A model generated the notes under the pieces. That model was given only the letters and a program-made list of their open reading frames with translations. It made no database searches and was not told where the DNA came from. Both the position numbers and the translations under genes were made by a program. This document shows, one piece after another, positions 1 to 8,434 of a stretch of DNA of 64,000 nt (position 1 is its first letter; each line of letters starts with the position of its first letter). This DNA comes from Thermogemmatispora sp042408965 (lineage in GTDB: Bacteria; Chloroflexota; Ktedonobacteria; Ktedonobacterales; Ktedonobacteraceae), in NCBI GenBank assembly GCA_042408965.1, contig JBHOQN010000125.1:62001-126000 (forward strand). The letters run 5' to 3'.

Positions 1-156
1 CCTGCTCAGATCGGGCTGTTCAGGGAGAGCCCCACCGAGGGCCTGAGTGAGCAGACGATCCTGGTGCATCAGGCGGGCCATTTCGGTGGCGCTCTCTGCA
101 TCCAGAAAGTAGGTGCGTTCGTTCTCGCTGGCTCTGGCGTGCTCGTCGCTGACCAT
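1..156 (-). CDS. N-terminal part of a probable SAM-dependent methyltransferase (runs off left edge)
   Basis: Only the first 52 codons are present. The ATG lies at 156-154 and is preceded by a strong Shine-Dalgarno site (AAGGAGGA, minus strand, 161-168). The translation begins MVSDEHARASENERTYFLDA and continues with an MARLMHQDRLLTQALGG segment. From memory this resembles the lead-in of class I methyltransferases common in Ktedonobacteria, where such a helix precedes the SAM-binding fold. The SAM motif itself would lie outside the window, so the family call is an inference. The gene lies 68 bp downstream of the ftsK stop on the same strand and may be co-transcribed with it. Confidence 0.5.
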   Translation of the reverse strand, partial: MVSDEHARASENERTYFLDAESATEMARLMHQDRLLTQALGGALPEQPDLSR

Positions 157-224
157 GACTTCCTCCTTGCGCCCGGCGGCGCAGCAGGCAATCCACTGAG
201 AGAACTGCAGAGGAGGAGCCGCGC

Positions 225-3140
225 TCAGTCGTCGCTAGCTCCGGGACCGGGAGGGCGCTGCAGGCGCTTGAGCGCCTCCTGGCGAGCGCGCTCCTCGGCG
301 ATGATGTCCTCGACCTCGTCGGCCATGGTGCGTCCCTCGCTGCCATGGCGGCTGGGGCGGCTATCAAGCACCTCGCGTGGACGACCACTGACCTCCTGAG
401 GGCCGATGATGCCATGGGCCTCCAGCAGGTCGATCAGGCGGGCAGCACGCGAGTAGCCGATGCGCAGGCGGCGCTGCAGCAGGGAGATCGAGGCGCGGCC
501 ATATTCGCGCACCACCTGCTCGGCCTGCTCCAGCAGATCGTCGTCCAGCTCGAACTCCTCGGCCTCCTGCTCTTTGATCTCCCAGCCCGGCTCGACGGTT
601 CGTTCGGGGGCCACCTGCTGGCGGGCCTGATCGTGCCAGTAGGCCACCAGGCGCTCAATCTCTTCGTCGGCCACAAACGCCCCCTGAATGCGCTCCGGCT
701 TGCCGGCGTCGGCTGGCAGATAGAGCATATCGCCGCGGCCGAGCAGCCGCTCAGCGCCACCCATGTCGATGATGGTGCGCGAGTCGACGGCCGAGCTGAC
801 CATGAACGAGATGCGTGTGGGAATGTTGGCCTTGATCAGACCGGTGATGACGTCGACCGAGGGGCGCTGCGTGGCGACGACCAGATGGATACCCGTCGCG
901 CGCGCCAGTTGTGCCAGACGGCAGATCAGGCCCTCGACCTCCTCTGGTGCGGCCATCATCAGGTCGGCCAGCTCGTCGATCACGATGACGATGGCGGGCA
1001 GATTCTCCAGCGAGCTATCGCCGCGCGCCATGCGCTCGCTGCGCAACTTACGATAGCCGTCGAGATTGCGCACGCCCAGTTTGGAGAAAAGGCGGTAGCG
1101 GCGCTCCATCTCGTTGATGGCGTTTTTCAACAGGCCCACCACCTTCTCAACCTCCGTGACCACGGGCATCAGCAGGTGGGGAATGCCGTTGTAGAGGGTC
1201 AGCTCAACCATTTTAGGATCGACCAGCAGCAGGCGCAGGTCATCAGGGGTGGCCTGCATCAGGAATGTGGCGATCATGGCGTTGATGCAGACGCTCTTGC
1301 CCGCTCCCGTGGCGCCGGCGATCAGCAGATGGGGCATGCGTGCCAGATCCCCCACCCGTACAGCGCCGGCGACGTCCTTGCCCAGGGCAATCGCCAGCTT
1401 CGAGCGGCCGCGGGCCGACATGTACTCCTTGCTCTCCAGCACCTCACGCAGCGTCACCAGACGGCTGTTCTTGTTGGGAATCTCGACGCCCACATAGGGC
1501 CGCCCCGGTACGGGCGCCTCCATGCGGATCGAGCGCGCCTCCAGCACCAGGGCGAGATCGTTCTGCAGAGCCATGATGCGGCTGACGCGCGTACGCGACT
1601 CGTAGACGATGTTGCCGCTGGCGTCGCGCACAGGAACCAGGCGGCCCTTCTCATCGGGCTGCAGCGCTGGCTTGCCGGTTGGACGGATGCCAAAGCGGAT
1701 CACCGTGGGGCCGATGCTGATGTCCTCCGGCCGTACCTCGGCCTCGACGCGAAAGCTGCGCAGCGTATCCTGAATGATCTTCGCCAGGGCGGCGGTGTCC
1801 TCGCCCAGCATCTGCAGCTTCACCTCCTCCGGCCGGTTCAGCAGCCCGATCTCTGGCAATTTCCAGGGCGACATACTCTCTGCCTGGCGGAGGACGGGCG
1901 TACGCACTGTCTCTCCTCCCTCAGCGGCGGCTCGCTTCTTCAGAGGGTTGGGCGTGAGTGGCTCCATCTCTGGCAGATTAGAGACCACATGCTGGGCAGA
2001 GATATGAATAGGCTGCTGCTGGGCAGGATCGAAGGGCAGCGGCTGCTGCTGCGCGCCGCGCGTGGCGGCCCGGTGCTCCTCGCGGTTGAGCGAGCGTGCC
2101 TGAGGCGGCGCACCGCGTGGCACGTTGCCGATCTCGTGCCGGTGCAGGTTGATGTCGTTAAGGGGGTCGTCTTCACTGTCAAAGTCCGGCTCGAACTCGA
2201 TGATCCCCTCCTCTTCTTCCTCTGCGCCTTCGACCTCTCCCTCGTCTCCGGCGTCCTCCTCTCCAGGGGAGCTACTCAGGGGGGGACGGGCCCGCACGCC
2301 TGGATTGTAGCGGCTGTAGCGTGGCCGTTGCCCCAGAAAGGGTGTGGGACCGGCCTGGCGCCGCTCTGTCCCACGCGCCGGAGGGCGATCCGCAAAGATG
2401 CGGCGTATGAAGCGGGCCGCCGCCAGCACATGCCCGAAGGTGATCTGAAAGGTTATGATGGAGACGATGGCCATCAGGCCGAGGACCAGAATATGCCGCG
2501 CCGCCACCGGCCAGCCCTGCAGCGGAAAGACCAGGAGCGCCGCCAGAACACCCCCAGTCTCGCCTCCCAGGATCAGGCGGCTCTCGGCGAGGAGCAGCAG
2601 GCCGAGCAGTGCCAGGCCTCCGACCAGCGACCAGTGAATGAAGGAGCGCTGACTCAGCCCCTCGATCAGGTGAGCCAGTGAGAAGGCGATCAGGCCAAAG
2701 ACCAGCAGATAGGCTGACCAGCCGAAGAAACCGTTCAGGAAGGAGTAGAAGCTGGAGAAGATGGGAGCGTTGCGAAAGATCGTCAGAGCACCAAGCAGCA
2801 GAAACGACATCGCCAGTAAGAGAAGGCTGTAGATACCCTGCTGATGATGGGGGGCGAGGCCGCGCCATTGGGCACTCAGCCAGTCGATGAAGCGCTCGTC
2901 GCCCGTGCGGGCGGCCTGAGATGAGGAGGAGCCTTTGCGCGCGCTCGATCCGGCGGCCTGTGAGCGCTTGCGCGGCTGGCGTGGGGCCGGCGAGCTGGCG
3001 GCGTTGGCGGCGCGCTGTTCGACCTTAGCGCGACTCGAGCCGATCGCACCGGCCGCTCCGCTGGCACGTGACGTGCGCTTCACGTCGACATTCGGTACGA
3101 TTCGTTCCTTGCGCTGATGTTTCTGATTGCTGGCTGCCAT
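225..3140 (-). CDS. ftsK: DNA translocase FtsK/SpoIIIE
   Basis: This is a 971-residue DNA pump that moves chromosome termini across the division septum. The order is a basic, low-complexity N-terminus (1-80), hydrophobic membrane segments between about 103 and 245, an acidic linker (about 292-326), and then the motor. The motor has Walker A GATGAGKS at 609-616 and Walker B IVIVIDELADLM at 717-728. A winged-helix gamma domain at about 867-915 (YGRASISLLQRRLRIGYSRA) is the part that in this family reads KOPS-type polarity signals. A short acidic and basic tail follows the gamma domain. Length and order fit the family. The gene stands alone upstream of the left-edge methyltransferase. A candidate promoter lies about 125 bp upstream (minus strand, -10 TATCAT at 3266-3271, -35 TTGCGC at 3289-3294, 17-bp spacer). 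Confidence 0.96.
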   Translation of the reverse strand: MAASNQKHQRKERIVPNVDVKRTSRASGAAGAIGSSRAKVEQRAANAASSPAPRQPRKRSQAAGSSARKGSSSSQAARTGDERFIDWLSAQWRGLAPHHQQGIYSLLLLAMSFLLLGALTIFRNAPIFSSFYSFLNGFFGWSAYLLVFGLIAFSLAHLIEGLSQRSFIHWSLVGGLALLGLLLLAESRLILGGETGGVLAALLVFPLQGWPVAARHILVLGLMAIVSIITFQITFGHVLAAARFIRRIFADRPPARGTERRQAGPTPFLGQRPRYSRYNPGVRARPPLSSSPGEEDAGDEGEVEGAEEEEEGIIEFEPDFDSEDDPLNDINLHRHEIGNVPRGAPPQARSLNREEHRAATRGAQQQPLPFDPAQQQPIHISAQHVVSNLPEMEPLTPNPLKKRAAAEGGETVRTPVLRQAESMSPWKLPEIGLLNRPEEVKLQMLGEDTAALAKIIQDTLRSFRVEAEVRPEDISIGPTVIRFGIRPTGKPALQPDEKGRLVPVRDASGNIVYESRTRVSRIMALQNDLALVLEARSIRMEAPVPGRPYVGVEIPNKNSRLVTLREVLESKEYMSARGRSKLAIALGKDVAGAVRVGDLARMPHLLIAGATGAGKSVCINAMIATFLMQATPDDLRLLLVDPKMVELTLYNGIPHLLMPVVTEVEKVVGLLKNAINEMERRYRLFSKLGVRNLDGYRKLRSERMARGDSSLENLPAIVIVIDELADLMMAAPEEVEGLICRLAQLARATGIHLVVATQRPSVDVITGLIKANIPTRISFMVSSAVDSRTIIDMGGAERLLGRGDMLYLPADAGKPERIQGAFVADEEIERLVAYWHDQARQQVAPERTVEPGWEIKEQEAEEFELDDDLLEQAEQVVREYGRASISLLQRRLRIGYSRAARLIDLLEAHGIIGPQEVSGRPREVLDSRPSRHGSEGRTMADEVEDIIAEERARQEALKRLQRPPGPGASDD

Positions 3141-3623
3141 TCCCGCTCTGTATGCTCCTCTGCTTGGCGCGAGCGGCCTGTGCGCTTTCCCAGAGAGAAT
3201 GCCCTCCTCTCCAGCGGCGCAGGTGCCTCTGTTGCGCTTTCCAATGTTCTGCAGACAACACCAGTATGATAGCGCAGATGTTCAAAAGGCGCAAGTAGGA
3301 AGCTGCGGCCAGACAGCGAGCGGTCGCAGCAATGCCAGCGGAGAAAAAAAGAGCGCCTGGCCGAGCAGAGCAGAGAAGGGATCGTATCGGTATCTGGTCG
3401 GTTAGCAGGCGTCCTCAGAGAAGGATCATAGCCGCCCCCTGTCCTCTGGCTATCGGGGAAGTGTCGCAACATTGTCGCATGCTGCAGGAGCGGAGAGAGC
3501 GCCTGCAAGGCGAGACTGTTCGCCTGGAACAGGCGCTCTCTGCTCTGGTCAGTCTCTCAGTATGGAGGATGCACCGATCTGATCGGACCTGCGAGAGCGA
3601 TCCGATGCAGTTCGGCGTGGAAC
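3141..3623. other. Intergenic region between ftsK and rnj
   Basis: This 483-bp stretch has no convincing gene. It holds a weak candidate ftsK promoter (minus strand, 3266-3294) and a strong hairpin at 3495-3540 listed separately. Short open frames here overlap each other on both strands and have no ribosome-binding site. Confidence 0.6.
3495..3540 (-). terminator. Hairpin downstream of rnj, possible terminator
   Basis: An 11-bp perfect stem (GAGAGCGCCTG at 3495-3505 with CAGGCGCTCTC at 3530-3540) encloses a second 6-bp stem (AGGCGA/TCGCCT). It sits 83 bp beyond the rnj stop codon. No T-run follows on either strand, so it may be a processing or stability structure rather than a classical intrinsic terminator. 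Confidence 0.45.
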
Positions 3624-5285
3624 TCAGACCTCCATCACCACAGGGAGGACCATCGGCCGGCGATGGGTCTTCTCGTAGAGAAACTCGCTGAGCGTGTGCT
3701 TGATCTTATCCTTCACAAAGGACCAGTCAGAGGCGTGGCCATTGAGGCCCACGAAGGACTCCAGCACGCGCTCACGCGCGCTCTCCAGCAGTTCCTCGGC
3801 ATCACGCATGTAGACAAAGCCACGCGAGATGATGTCCGGTCCCGCCAGTGGCTGACCCGTCTCCTTATCGACCGTGAGCACCGCCATCAAGATGCCGTCC
3901 TGGGCCAGCACCTGGCGATCACGTAGAACGATCTGGCCGACGTCACCGACACCCAGGCCATCGACGTAGACATTGCCGCAGGTCACATGACCGACCGTGT
4001 TGATCGCCTCCCTGGTGACCTCCACCACATCGCCATCCTCGGCGATCAGGATGTGGTCCTCGGGGATGCCCAGCGAGTAGGCCAGCTTGGCATGGAGCAT
4101 CAACTGGCGATACTCGCCGTGGATGGGCACAAAGAACTTCGGCCGGATCATGCTCAGCATCAGCTTCAGCTCCTCCTGAGCCGCATGGCCAGAGACATGC
4201 ACCGGCGAGACGCCCTGGTAGAAGACCTCAGCTCCCTGGCGGAAGAGATTGTTGATCGTGCGATTCACCATCTTCTCGTTGCCGGGTACGGGCGTTGCGG
4301 AGAGAATCACCGTATCCCCCGGCTGGATGCGCACCAGACGATGATCCTGGTTAGCAATGCGTGTCAGGGCCGAGGTCGGCTCACCCTGGCTGCCAGTGCA
4401 GATGATGACCACGCGCTCAGGCGGAAACTTGTTGAGGTCCTCTGCGCGAATGAGCGTGTATTTCGGAATGGTCAGGTAGCCCAGATCGATGGCCATCTGC
4501 ACATTGCTAACCATGCTGCGGCCGACCAGCGCCACCTGCCGCTCGTAGCGCACCGCCGTATCGATCACCTGCTGCACCCGCGAGATGAGCGAGGCGAAGG
4601 TGGCGATCAGGATGCGGCCCGGCGCGTTGGCGAAGATTTTGTCCAGCGAATCGCTGATGACGCGCTCGGACGGTGTGTAGCCAGGCGACTCGACACGGGT
4701 GCTGTCGCCCAGCAGCACCAGCACCCCGGCGTTCCCGATGCGCGCCAGCGTCCCGAAGTCCGCTGGTTGCCCATCAACCGGGGTATGGTCGAATTTATAG
4801 TCACCGGTGTGCACCACCGTTCCAACAGGTGTGTGGATCACAATGCCCACAGCATCAGGGATGCTGTGGTTCACGTGGAAGAACTCCGCGGTACACTTGC
4901 CCAGCTTCACCGTGTCGCCAGGAGCGACCACCTTGATGGCGACGCGCTCCTGGAGCTTGTGCTCCTTCAGCTTCACCTGAATAAGCCCCTGAGTCAGACG
5001 GGTGGCGTAGATGGGAGGGAAGTCGAGCATGGGGAGGACGTAGGGGAGTCCGCCAATGTGGTCTTCGTGACCGTGAGTGATGAGGATGCCACGAATGCGC
5101 TGCTTCTTGTCCTGGAGATACGACGTATCTGGTATAACCAGGTCGACACCGAACATCTCGTCATCGGGAAACATCAACCCCGCGTCAACAATGATGATAT
5201 CCTCGCCATACTCGACAACCATCATGTTCTTTCCGACCTCTCCTAACCCTCCCAGGGGGATCAGTCGAATTTTTTCTGTTGTCAA
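3624..5285 (-). CDS. rnj: Ribonuclease J
   Basis: This 553-residue metallo-beta-lactamase/beta-CASP ribonuclease matures and degrades RNA with both 5'-exonuclease and endonuclease activity in this family. The zinc-binding motif HGHEDH lies at residues 71-76 after the typical opening LIPLGGLGEVGKN. The motif HVSGHAAQEELK and the GEYRQLMLHA segment belong to the beta-CASP region. The full family length is present. The start is TTG (5285-5283), with GGAGG 11 bases upstream; no in-frame ATG precedes the conserved opening. It is monocistronic in appearance, with an AT-rich leader that contains an inverted repeat at 5359-5382. Confidence 0.96.
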   Translation of the reverse strand: MTTEKIRLIPLGGLGEVGKNMMVVEYGEDIIIVDAGLMFPDDEMFGVDLVIPDTSYLQDKKQRIRGILITHGHEDHIGGLPYVLPMLDFPPIYATRLTQGLIQVKLKEHKLQERVAIKVVAPGDTVKLGKCTAEFFHVNHSIPDAVGIVIHTPVGTVVHTGDYKFDHTPVDGQPADFGTLARIGNAGVLVLLGDSTRVESPGYTPSERVISDSLDKIFANAPGRILIATFASLISRVQQVIDTAVRYERQVALVGRSMVSNVQMAIDLGYLTIPKYTLIRAEDLNKFPPERVVIICTGSQGEPTSALTRIANQDHRLVRIQPGDTVILSATPVPGNEKMVNRTINNLFRQGAEVFYQGVSPVHVSGHAAQEELKLMLSMIRPKFFVPIHGEYRQLMLHAKLAYSLGIPEDHILIAEDGDVVEVTREAINTVGHVTCGNVYVDGLGVGDVGQIVLRDRQVLAQDGILMAVLTVDKETGQPLAGPDIISRGFVYMRDAEELLESARERVLESFVGLNGHASDWSFVKDKIKHTLSEFLYEKTHRRPMVLPVVMEV

Positions 5286-5665
5286 GGTAATAAAAACCTC
5301 CTAACCACACTCAAACATGAGTATGCCCACTGCTGCAAATGTCTAGAAATGTATCTCCACTCCTGTCTCCGCCAACAGGAGTTACAGCCACATATAAAAA
5401 ACGCTTGCTCGCTCTGAACTATCAGAAATAAGAACTATTCAGGCCTATTATTCCATTAAAAGTCTAGCATATTCGATGCGAAAAGACAAGGAGCTTCCAG
5501 ACGGCCGTAGCCGCGCAGAGAGCTTCTCTGTCTGCCAGAGGAGGCAGGCAGGACCACCTGACGTGCCAGGCGGCGGGCGATCACATCAGGATATCCTGTG
5601 CTCTACGCTCCTGCTGAATGCTATCGGCACATTTCTGCTCTTCTCTAGACTTGAACACCTGTCTA
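5286..5665. other. AT-rich leader of rnj plus acyl-CoA dehydrogenase 3' spacer
   Basis: This 380-bp gap contains the rnj ribosome-binding site and an AT-rich leader (about 5390-5470) likely to carry the rnj promoter, although I could not fix a consensus -35/-10 pair. It also holds the inverted repeat at 5359-5382. The part next to the dehydrogenase stop shows nothing recognisable. Confidence 0.5.
5359..5382 (-). other. Inverted repeat in the rnj 5' leader
   Basis: ACTCCTGT (5359-5366) and ACAGGAGT (5375-5382) form a perfect 8-bp stem with an 8-base loop. The structure is about 75 bp upstream of the rnj start and would be in its transcript. It contains GGAG-like sequence, so it could act in translation control or as an RNase target. 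That role is inferred only. Confidence 0.35.
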
Positions 5666-6811
5666 TCAGCGAATATTCCCCAGCAGGGAACGGGCGATGA
5701 CGATGCGTTGAATCTGGTTCGTGCCCTCGAAGATCTGCGCCACTTTGACATCGCGCATGTAGCGCTCGACGGGGTAGTCACGCACGTAGCCAGCGCCACC
5801 GAGCACCTGGACGGCGTTGGTGGTAACCTCCATGGCTATATCGGTGGCGAAGCACTTGGCCATAGAGGCGTACATGCTAGCGTTCTGGCCCTGGTCGAGC
5901 TTGTAGGCGGCCTCATAAACCAGCAGGCGCGCGGCTTCGATCTGCATCGCCATGTCGGCCAGTATGAACTGAATGCCCTGAAAGGCGCCGATCGGTCGGC
6001 CGAACTGGGCGCGCTGGCAGGCGTAGCTGCGTGCCACCTCGAAGGCGGCCTGAGCGACTCCCACGGCGATCGCGCCGATGTTGACGCGGCCACCATCGAG
6101 CGACGAAAGGGCGATTTTGAAGCCCTGGCCCTCCTCGCCCAGGCGTTGCGATGCCGGCAGGGAGCAGTTGTCAAAGAGCAGCTCGCGCGTCGGTGAGGCG
6201 TGCAGCCCCATCTTACGCTCGGTCTTGCCGAAGCTGAAGCCTGGCGTCCCTTTCTCAACCAGGAAGCAGCTGATGCCCTGTGAGCCGCGTACGGGACTGG
6301 TGCGAGCCATCAGCAGATAGACCTCGGCCTCGCCCCCGTTGGTCACCCACAGCTTGCTACCATTGATGATGTAGCTCTCGCCGCGGCGCTCGGCGCGGCA
6401 TTGCAGGCTGGCGGCGTCCGATCCGGCCCCGGCCTCGCTCAGGGAGAAGGCGCCGAGCAGCTCGCCGGAGGCCAGGCGGCGAGACCAGCGCTCACGCTGC
6501 TCGGGAGTGCCGAAGCGAGCAATGGACCCGGCGACCATGTTGTGCACCGAGAGTCCCACCGCTGTCGCCATATCCCCTCGCGCCAGTTCCTCATAGACGA
6601 GGGCCGCCTGCGTGCGGCTCAGTGCGCTGCCGCCGTACTCCTCGGGCGTTGTCATACCCAGCAGGCCCAGGGCGGCCATCTTCTGGTACACCGCGCGGGG
6701 AAATTGCTCCTGCTCGTCCCACACCGCGGCGTAGGGGACGATCTCCTGCTCTGTGAAGCGACGGACGGTGTCGCGAATCGCACGTTGCTCATCGTTGAGA
6801 TCGAACTTCAC
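5666..6811 (-). CDS. Acyl-CoA dehydrogenase
   Basis: This 381-residue FAD enzyme should catalyse alpha,beta-dehydrogenation of acyl-CoA thioesters, as in fatty acid or branched-chain amino acid breakdown. The N-terminal helical domain (1-120), the middle beta-domain with AFSLSEAGAGSDA (121-133) and the C-terminal four-helix domain are all present. The probable catalytic base is Glu362 in IFEGTNQIQR. Length is typical of short/branched-chain members. The start is GTG (6811-6809) with GAGGAG just upstream. No electron-transfer flavoprotein or beta-oxidation partner is adjacent, so the substrate class cannot be assigned. Confidence 0.93.
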   Translation of the reverse strand: MKFDLNDEQRAIRDTVRRFTEQEIVPYAAVWDEQEQFPRAVYQKMAALGLLGMTTPEEYGGSALSRTQAALVYEELARGDMATAVGLSVHNMVAGSIARFGTPEQRERWSRRLASGELLGAFSLSEAGAGSDAASLQCRAERRGESYIINGSKLWVTNGGEAEVYLLMARTSPVRGSQGISCFLVEKGTPGFSFGKTERKMGLHASPTRELLFDNCSLPASQRLGEEGQGFKIALSSLDGGRVNIGAIAVGVAQAAFEVARSYACQRAQFGRPIGAFQGIQFILADMAMQIEAARLLVYEAAYKLDQGQNASMYASMAKCFATDIAMEVTTNAVQVLGGAGYVRDYPVERYMRDVKVAQIFEGTNQIQRIVIARSLLGNIR

Positions 6812-7229
6812 GCTGGCTCTCTCCTCTTCTGCAGGCTTGCCGAGGGCCGAGGCAATGGCGGTGGCGGTGGCAGATCACTACCTGGCTGCCTCGGCGAAGG
6901 AGGGACGCTGCGCCGCGCTCTCTCTCCTACAGGGCGGTGCAGGCTGAGGCCGTCTCCACGCCGGCCCCGTCTTGTCTCGCCTTGCCTCTCTCCTGGCTCA
7001 TCTCATGATGAAGTAAGTGACTGCCTTCAGTTCTACACGGCGGAGATGGCCTCTGCTCTCATAACGGCCCTGCTGCTCCTCATGCAGCCTGCGTACTGGC
7101 AGGATTGCGGGCCGGCTGTCTCTGTCTACCTACCCTGGTACGAGGAGGTCCCCGACGGGAGGGACGGCGGGCCACTGCCACCTGCCCGCCTCCACCGTCC
7201 CCTATCTGCCTGACGAGCAGACGGTCCGG
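6812..7229. other. Intergenic region upstream of acyl-CoA dehydrogenase
   Basis: This stretch of about 420 bp separates the dehydrogenase start from the tRNA-Thr terminator. Apart from the GAGGAG ribosome-binding site next to the dehydrogenase start I see no gene, repeat or clear promoter. The open frames across it are unsupported. Confidence 0.5.
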
Positions 7230-7275
7230 TAAGCAAGCAAGAAGCCCCGGCAGATAGGACGCTGGCGCCGGGGCT
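7230..7275 (-). terminator. Intrinsic terminator of tRNA-Thr
   Basis: AGCCCCGGC (7243-7251) pairs with GCCGGGGCT (7267-7275) in a 9-bp GC-rich stem. On the minus strand it is followed by TTCTTGCTTGCTT. It begins immediately after the CCA end of the tRNA, as expected for a tRNA terminator. Confidence 0.85.
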
Positions 7276-7276
7276 G

Positions 7277-7352
7277 TGGAGCCGATGGTCGGACTCGAAC
7301 CGACGACGACTCGCTTACAAGGCGAGTGCTCTGCCAGCTGAGCTACATCGGC
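7277..7352 (-). tRNA. tRNA-Thr (anticodon TGT)
   Basis: This 76-nt cloverleaf has acceptor stem GCCGATG/CATCGGC, D-arm GCTC...GAGC and anticodon stem CTCGC/GCGAG with loop CTTGTAA (anticodon TGT). The T-arm is GTCGG TTCGAGT CCGAC, with discriminator T and an encoded CCA (7277-7279). It has its own promoter and terminator. Confidence 0.97.
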
Positions 7353-7365
7353 TTTTTCGTGCTAC

Positions 7366-7394
7366 ACTATAGCATAAGAGAGCACGAATTTCAA
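7366..7394 (-). promoter_or_regulatory. Sigma-70-type promoter of tRNA-Thr
   Basis: On the minus strand the -35 is TTGAAA (7394-7389) and the -10 is TATAGT (7371-7366), with a 17-bp spacer. The tRNA begins 13 bases after the -10 box. Position and match make this one of the best promoters in the window. Confidence 0.8.
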
Positions 7395-7574
7395 GAGCGC
7401 CGCAGAGGTCTCCGCTGCTGTATTCCCGTGTCACCTGCTCTGCTGTCTGCTTCATTTCGTGCCGAGCCACAAGAGGCAGAGCCGGATCGCCCGTGCTTTA
7501 AACTTTCTTTACACATCCGTCATACTTTTCTGAGATCTGACCGCTATACTTGCCAACGACCGGGTATCCTCCGG

Positions 7575-7650
7575 CAGGGACGGTGGTCTGTCCAGTCCGT
7601 TTTGCCACCGGTGGTTGTCACGTCCGCGGACTGACAGACCGCTCTCCCTG
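7575..7650 (+). repeat. Long imperfect inverted repeat upstream of the response regulator
   Basis: The arms CAGGGA plus GGTCTGTCCAGTCCG (7575-7580, 7585-7599) face CGGACTGACAGACC plus TCCCTG (7627-7640, 7645-7650). They pair over about 20 bp with one bulge and a small internal loop. The loop itself contains a CCACCGGTGG palindrome. It ends 85 bp before the regulator start codon, so it would lie in the leader RNA or act as a dyad DNA site. I do not recognise the structure. The rest of 7395-7735 shows only a TATACT box (7545-7550) without a good -35. Confidence 0.5.
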
Positions 7651-7735
7651 CTGCCGTTTTAGCTGCCTCAAGCAGGGCTGTCATGGAAGGTCGGGGCGGC
7701 CCTGACTACGGACATGTCTCTGCAGACGCTGTGTT

Positions 7736-8434
7736 ATGAGATTGCTGGTCATTGAAGATGAGCCTGATATCGCGCACGCCCTCGAAAAGGGCTTGCGCCA
7801 GCGTGGCTATGCGGTCGATGTCGCTTCTGATGGAGAGCAGGGCTGTCTACTGGCGGACATCAACGACTATGATCTGGTCGTCCTGGACCTGAATCTCCCC
7901 GGTCTGGACGGCCTGGAGGTCTGCCGTCGCCTGCGGCAGAGCCATCCCGCGCTATTGATCCTCATGCTGACCGCGCGCAGCAAGCCCGATGAGCGGGTAG
8001 CCGGCCTCGAGCTGGGGGCCGACGATTATCTGACCAAGCCCTTTTATTTTGCCGAGCTGGCCGCGCGTATCGGGGCCCTGCTGCGGCGCGATATGCGCGG
8101 GCGCGAACCTCTGCTCTGCTATGCTGATCTCAAGCTTGATCCGGCGGCGCGCGTGGTCTGGCGCGGCAATCAGCGTCTCTCGCTGACGGGGAAGGAGTTT
8201 GGTGTGCTGGAATACCTGCTGCGTCATCAGGGCGAGGTGGTCAGCCAGGAGACGCTCCTGGAGCATGTCTGGGATGCGCAGGCCAATCCCTTTACCAACA
8301 CGGTGCGCGTGCATATCAACTCGCTGCGCCGCAAGCTTGGGGATGTCGCTGAGACTCCGCGCTACATTGAGACCGTCGTAGGCCAGGGCTATCGCCTGGG
8401 GCCTCTCTCTGCCTCTCAGGAGGAACTGGTATGA
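7736..8434 (+). CDS. OmpR/PhoB-family response regulator
   Basis: This 232-residue two-component regulator has a receiver domain (1-115) with acidic pocket E7/D8, phospho-acceptor Asp51 in VVLDLNLPG and Lys101 in YLTKPF. A C-terminal winged-helix DNA-binding domain follows (about 130-225, ending ETVVGQGYRLG). Its ATGA overlap with the histidine kinase marks them as a pair. The downstream genes on the same strand (a DUF5666 lipoprotein and a MacAB-like exporter) are the obvious targets, so the system probably senses an envelope stress or an exported compound. That last statement is inferred from neighbourhood. Confidence 0.95.
   Translation: MRLLVIEDEPDIAHALEKGLRQRGYAVDVASDGEQGCLLADINDYDLVVLDLNLPGLDGLEVCRRLRQSHPALLILMLTARSKPDERVAGLELGADDYLTKPFYFAELAARIGALLRRDMRGREPLLCYADLKLDPAARVVWRGNQRLSLTGKEFGVLEYLLRHQGEVVSQETLLEHVWDAQANPFTNTVRVHINSLRRKLGDVAETPRYIETVVGQGYRLGPLSASQEELV

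Noticed and set aside
345..2681. A 778-codon open frame on the plus strand opposite ftsK
   Set aside because: It is antisense to a clear ftsK with all motor motifs; long antisense frames are common in GC-rich genes and its translation shows no domain.
3987..5246. A 419-codon plus-strand frame opposite rnj
   Set aside because: Antisense shadow of a well-conserved RNase J; no start signal.
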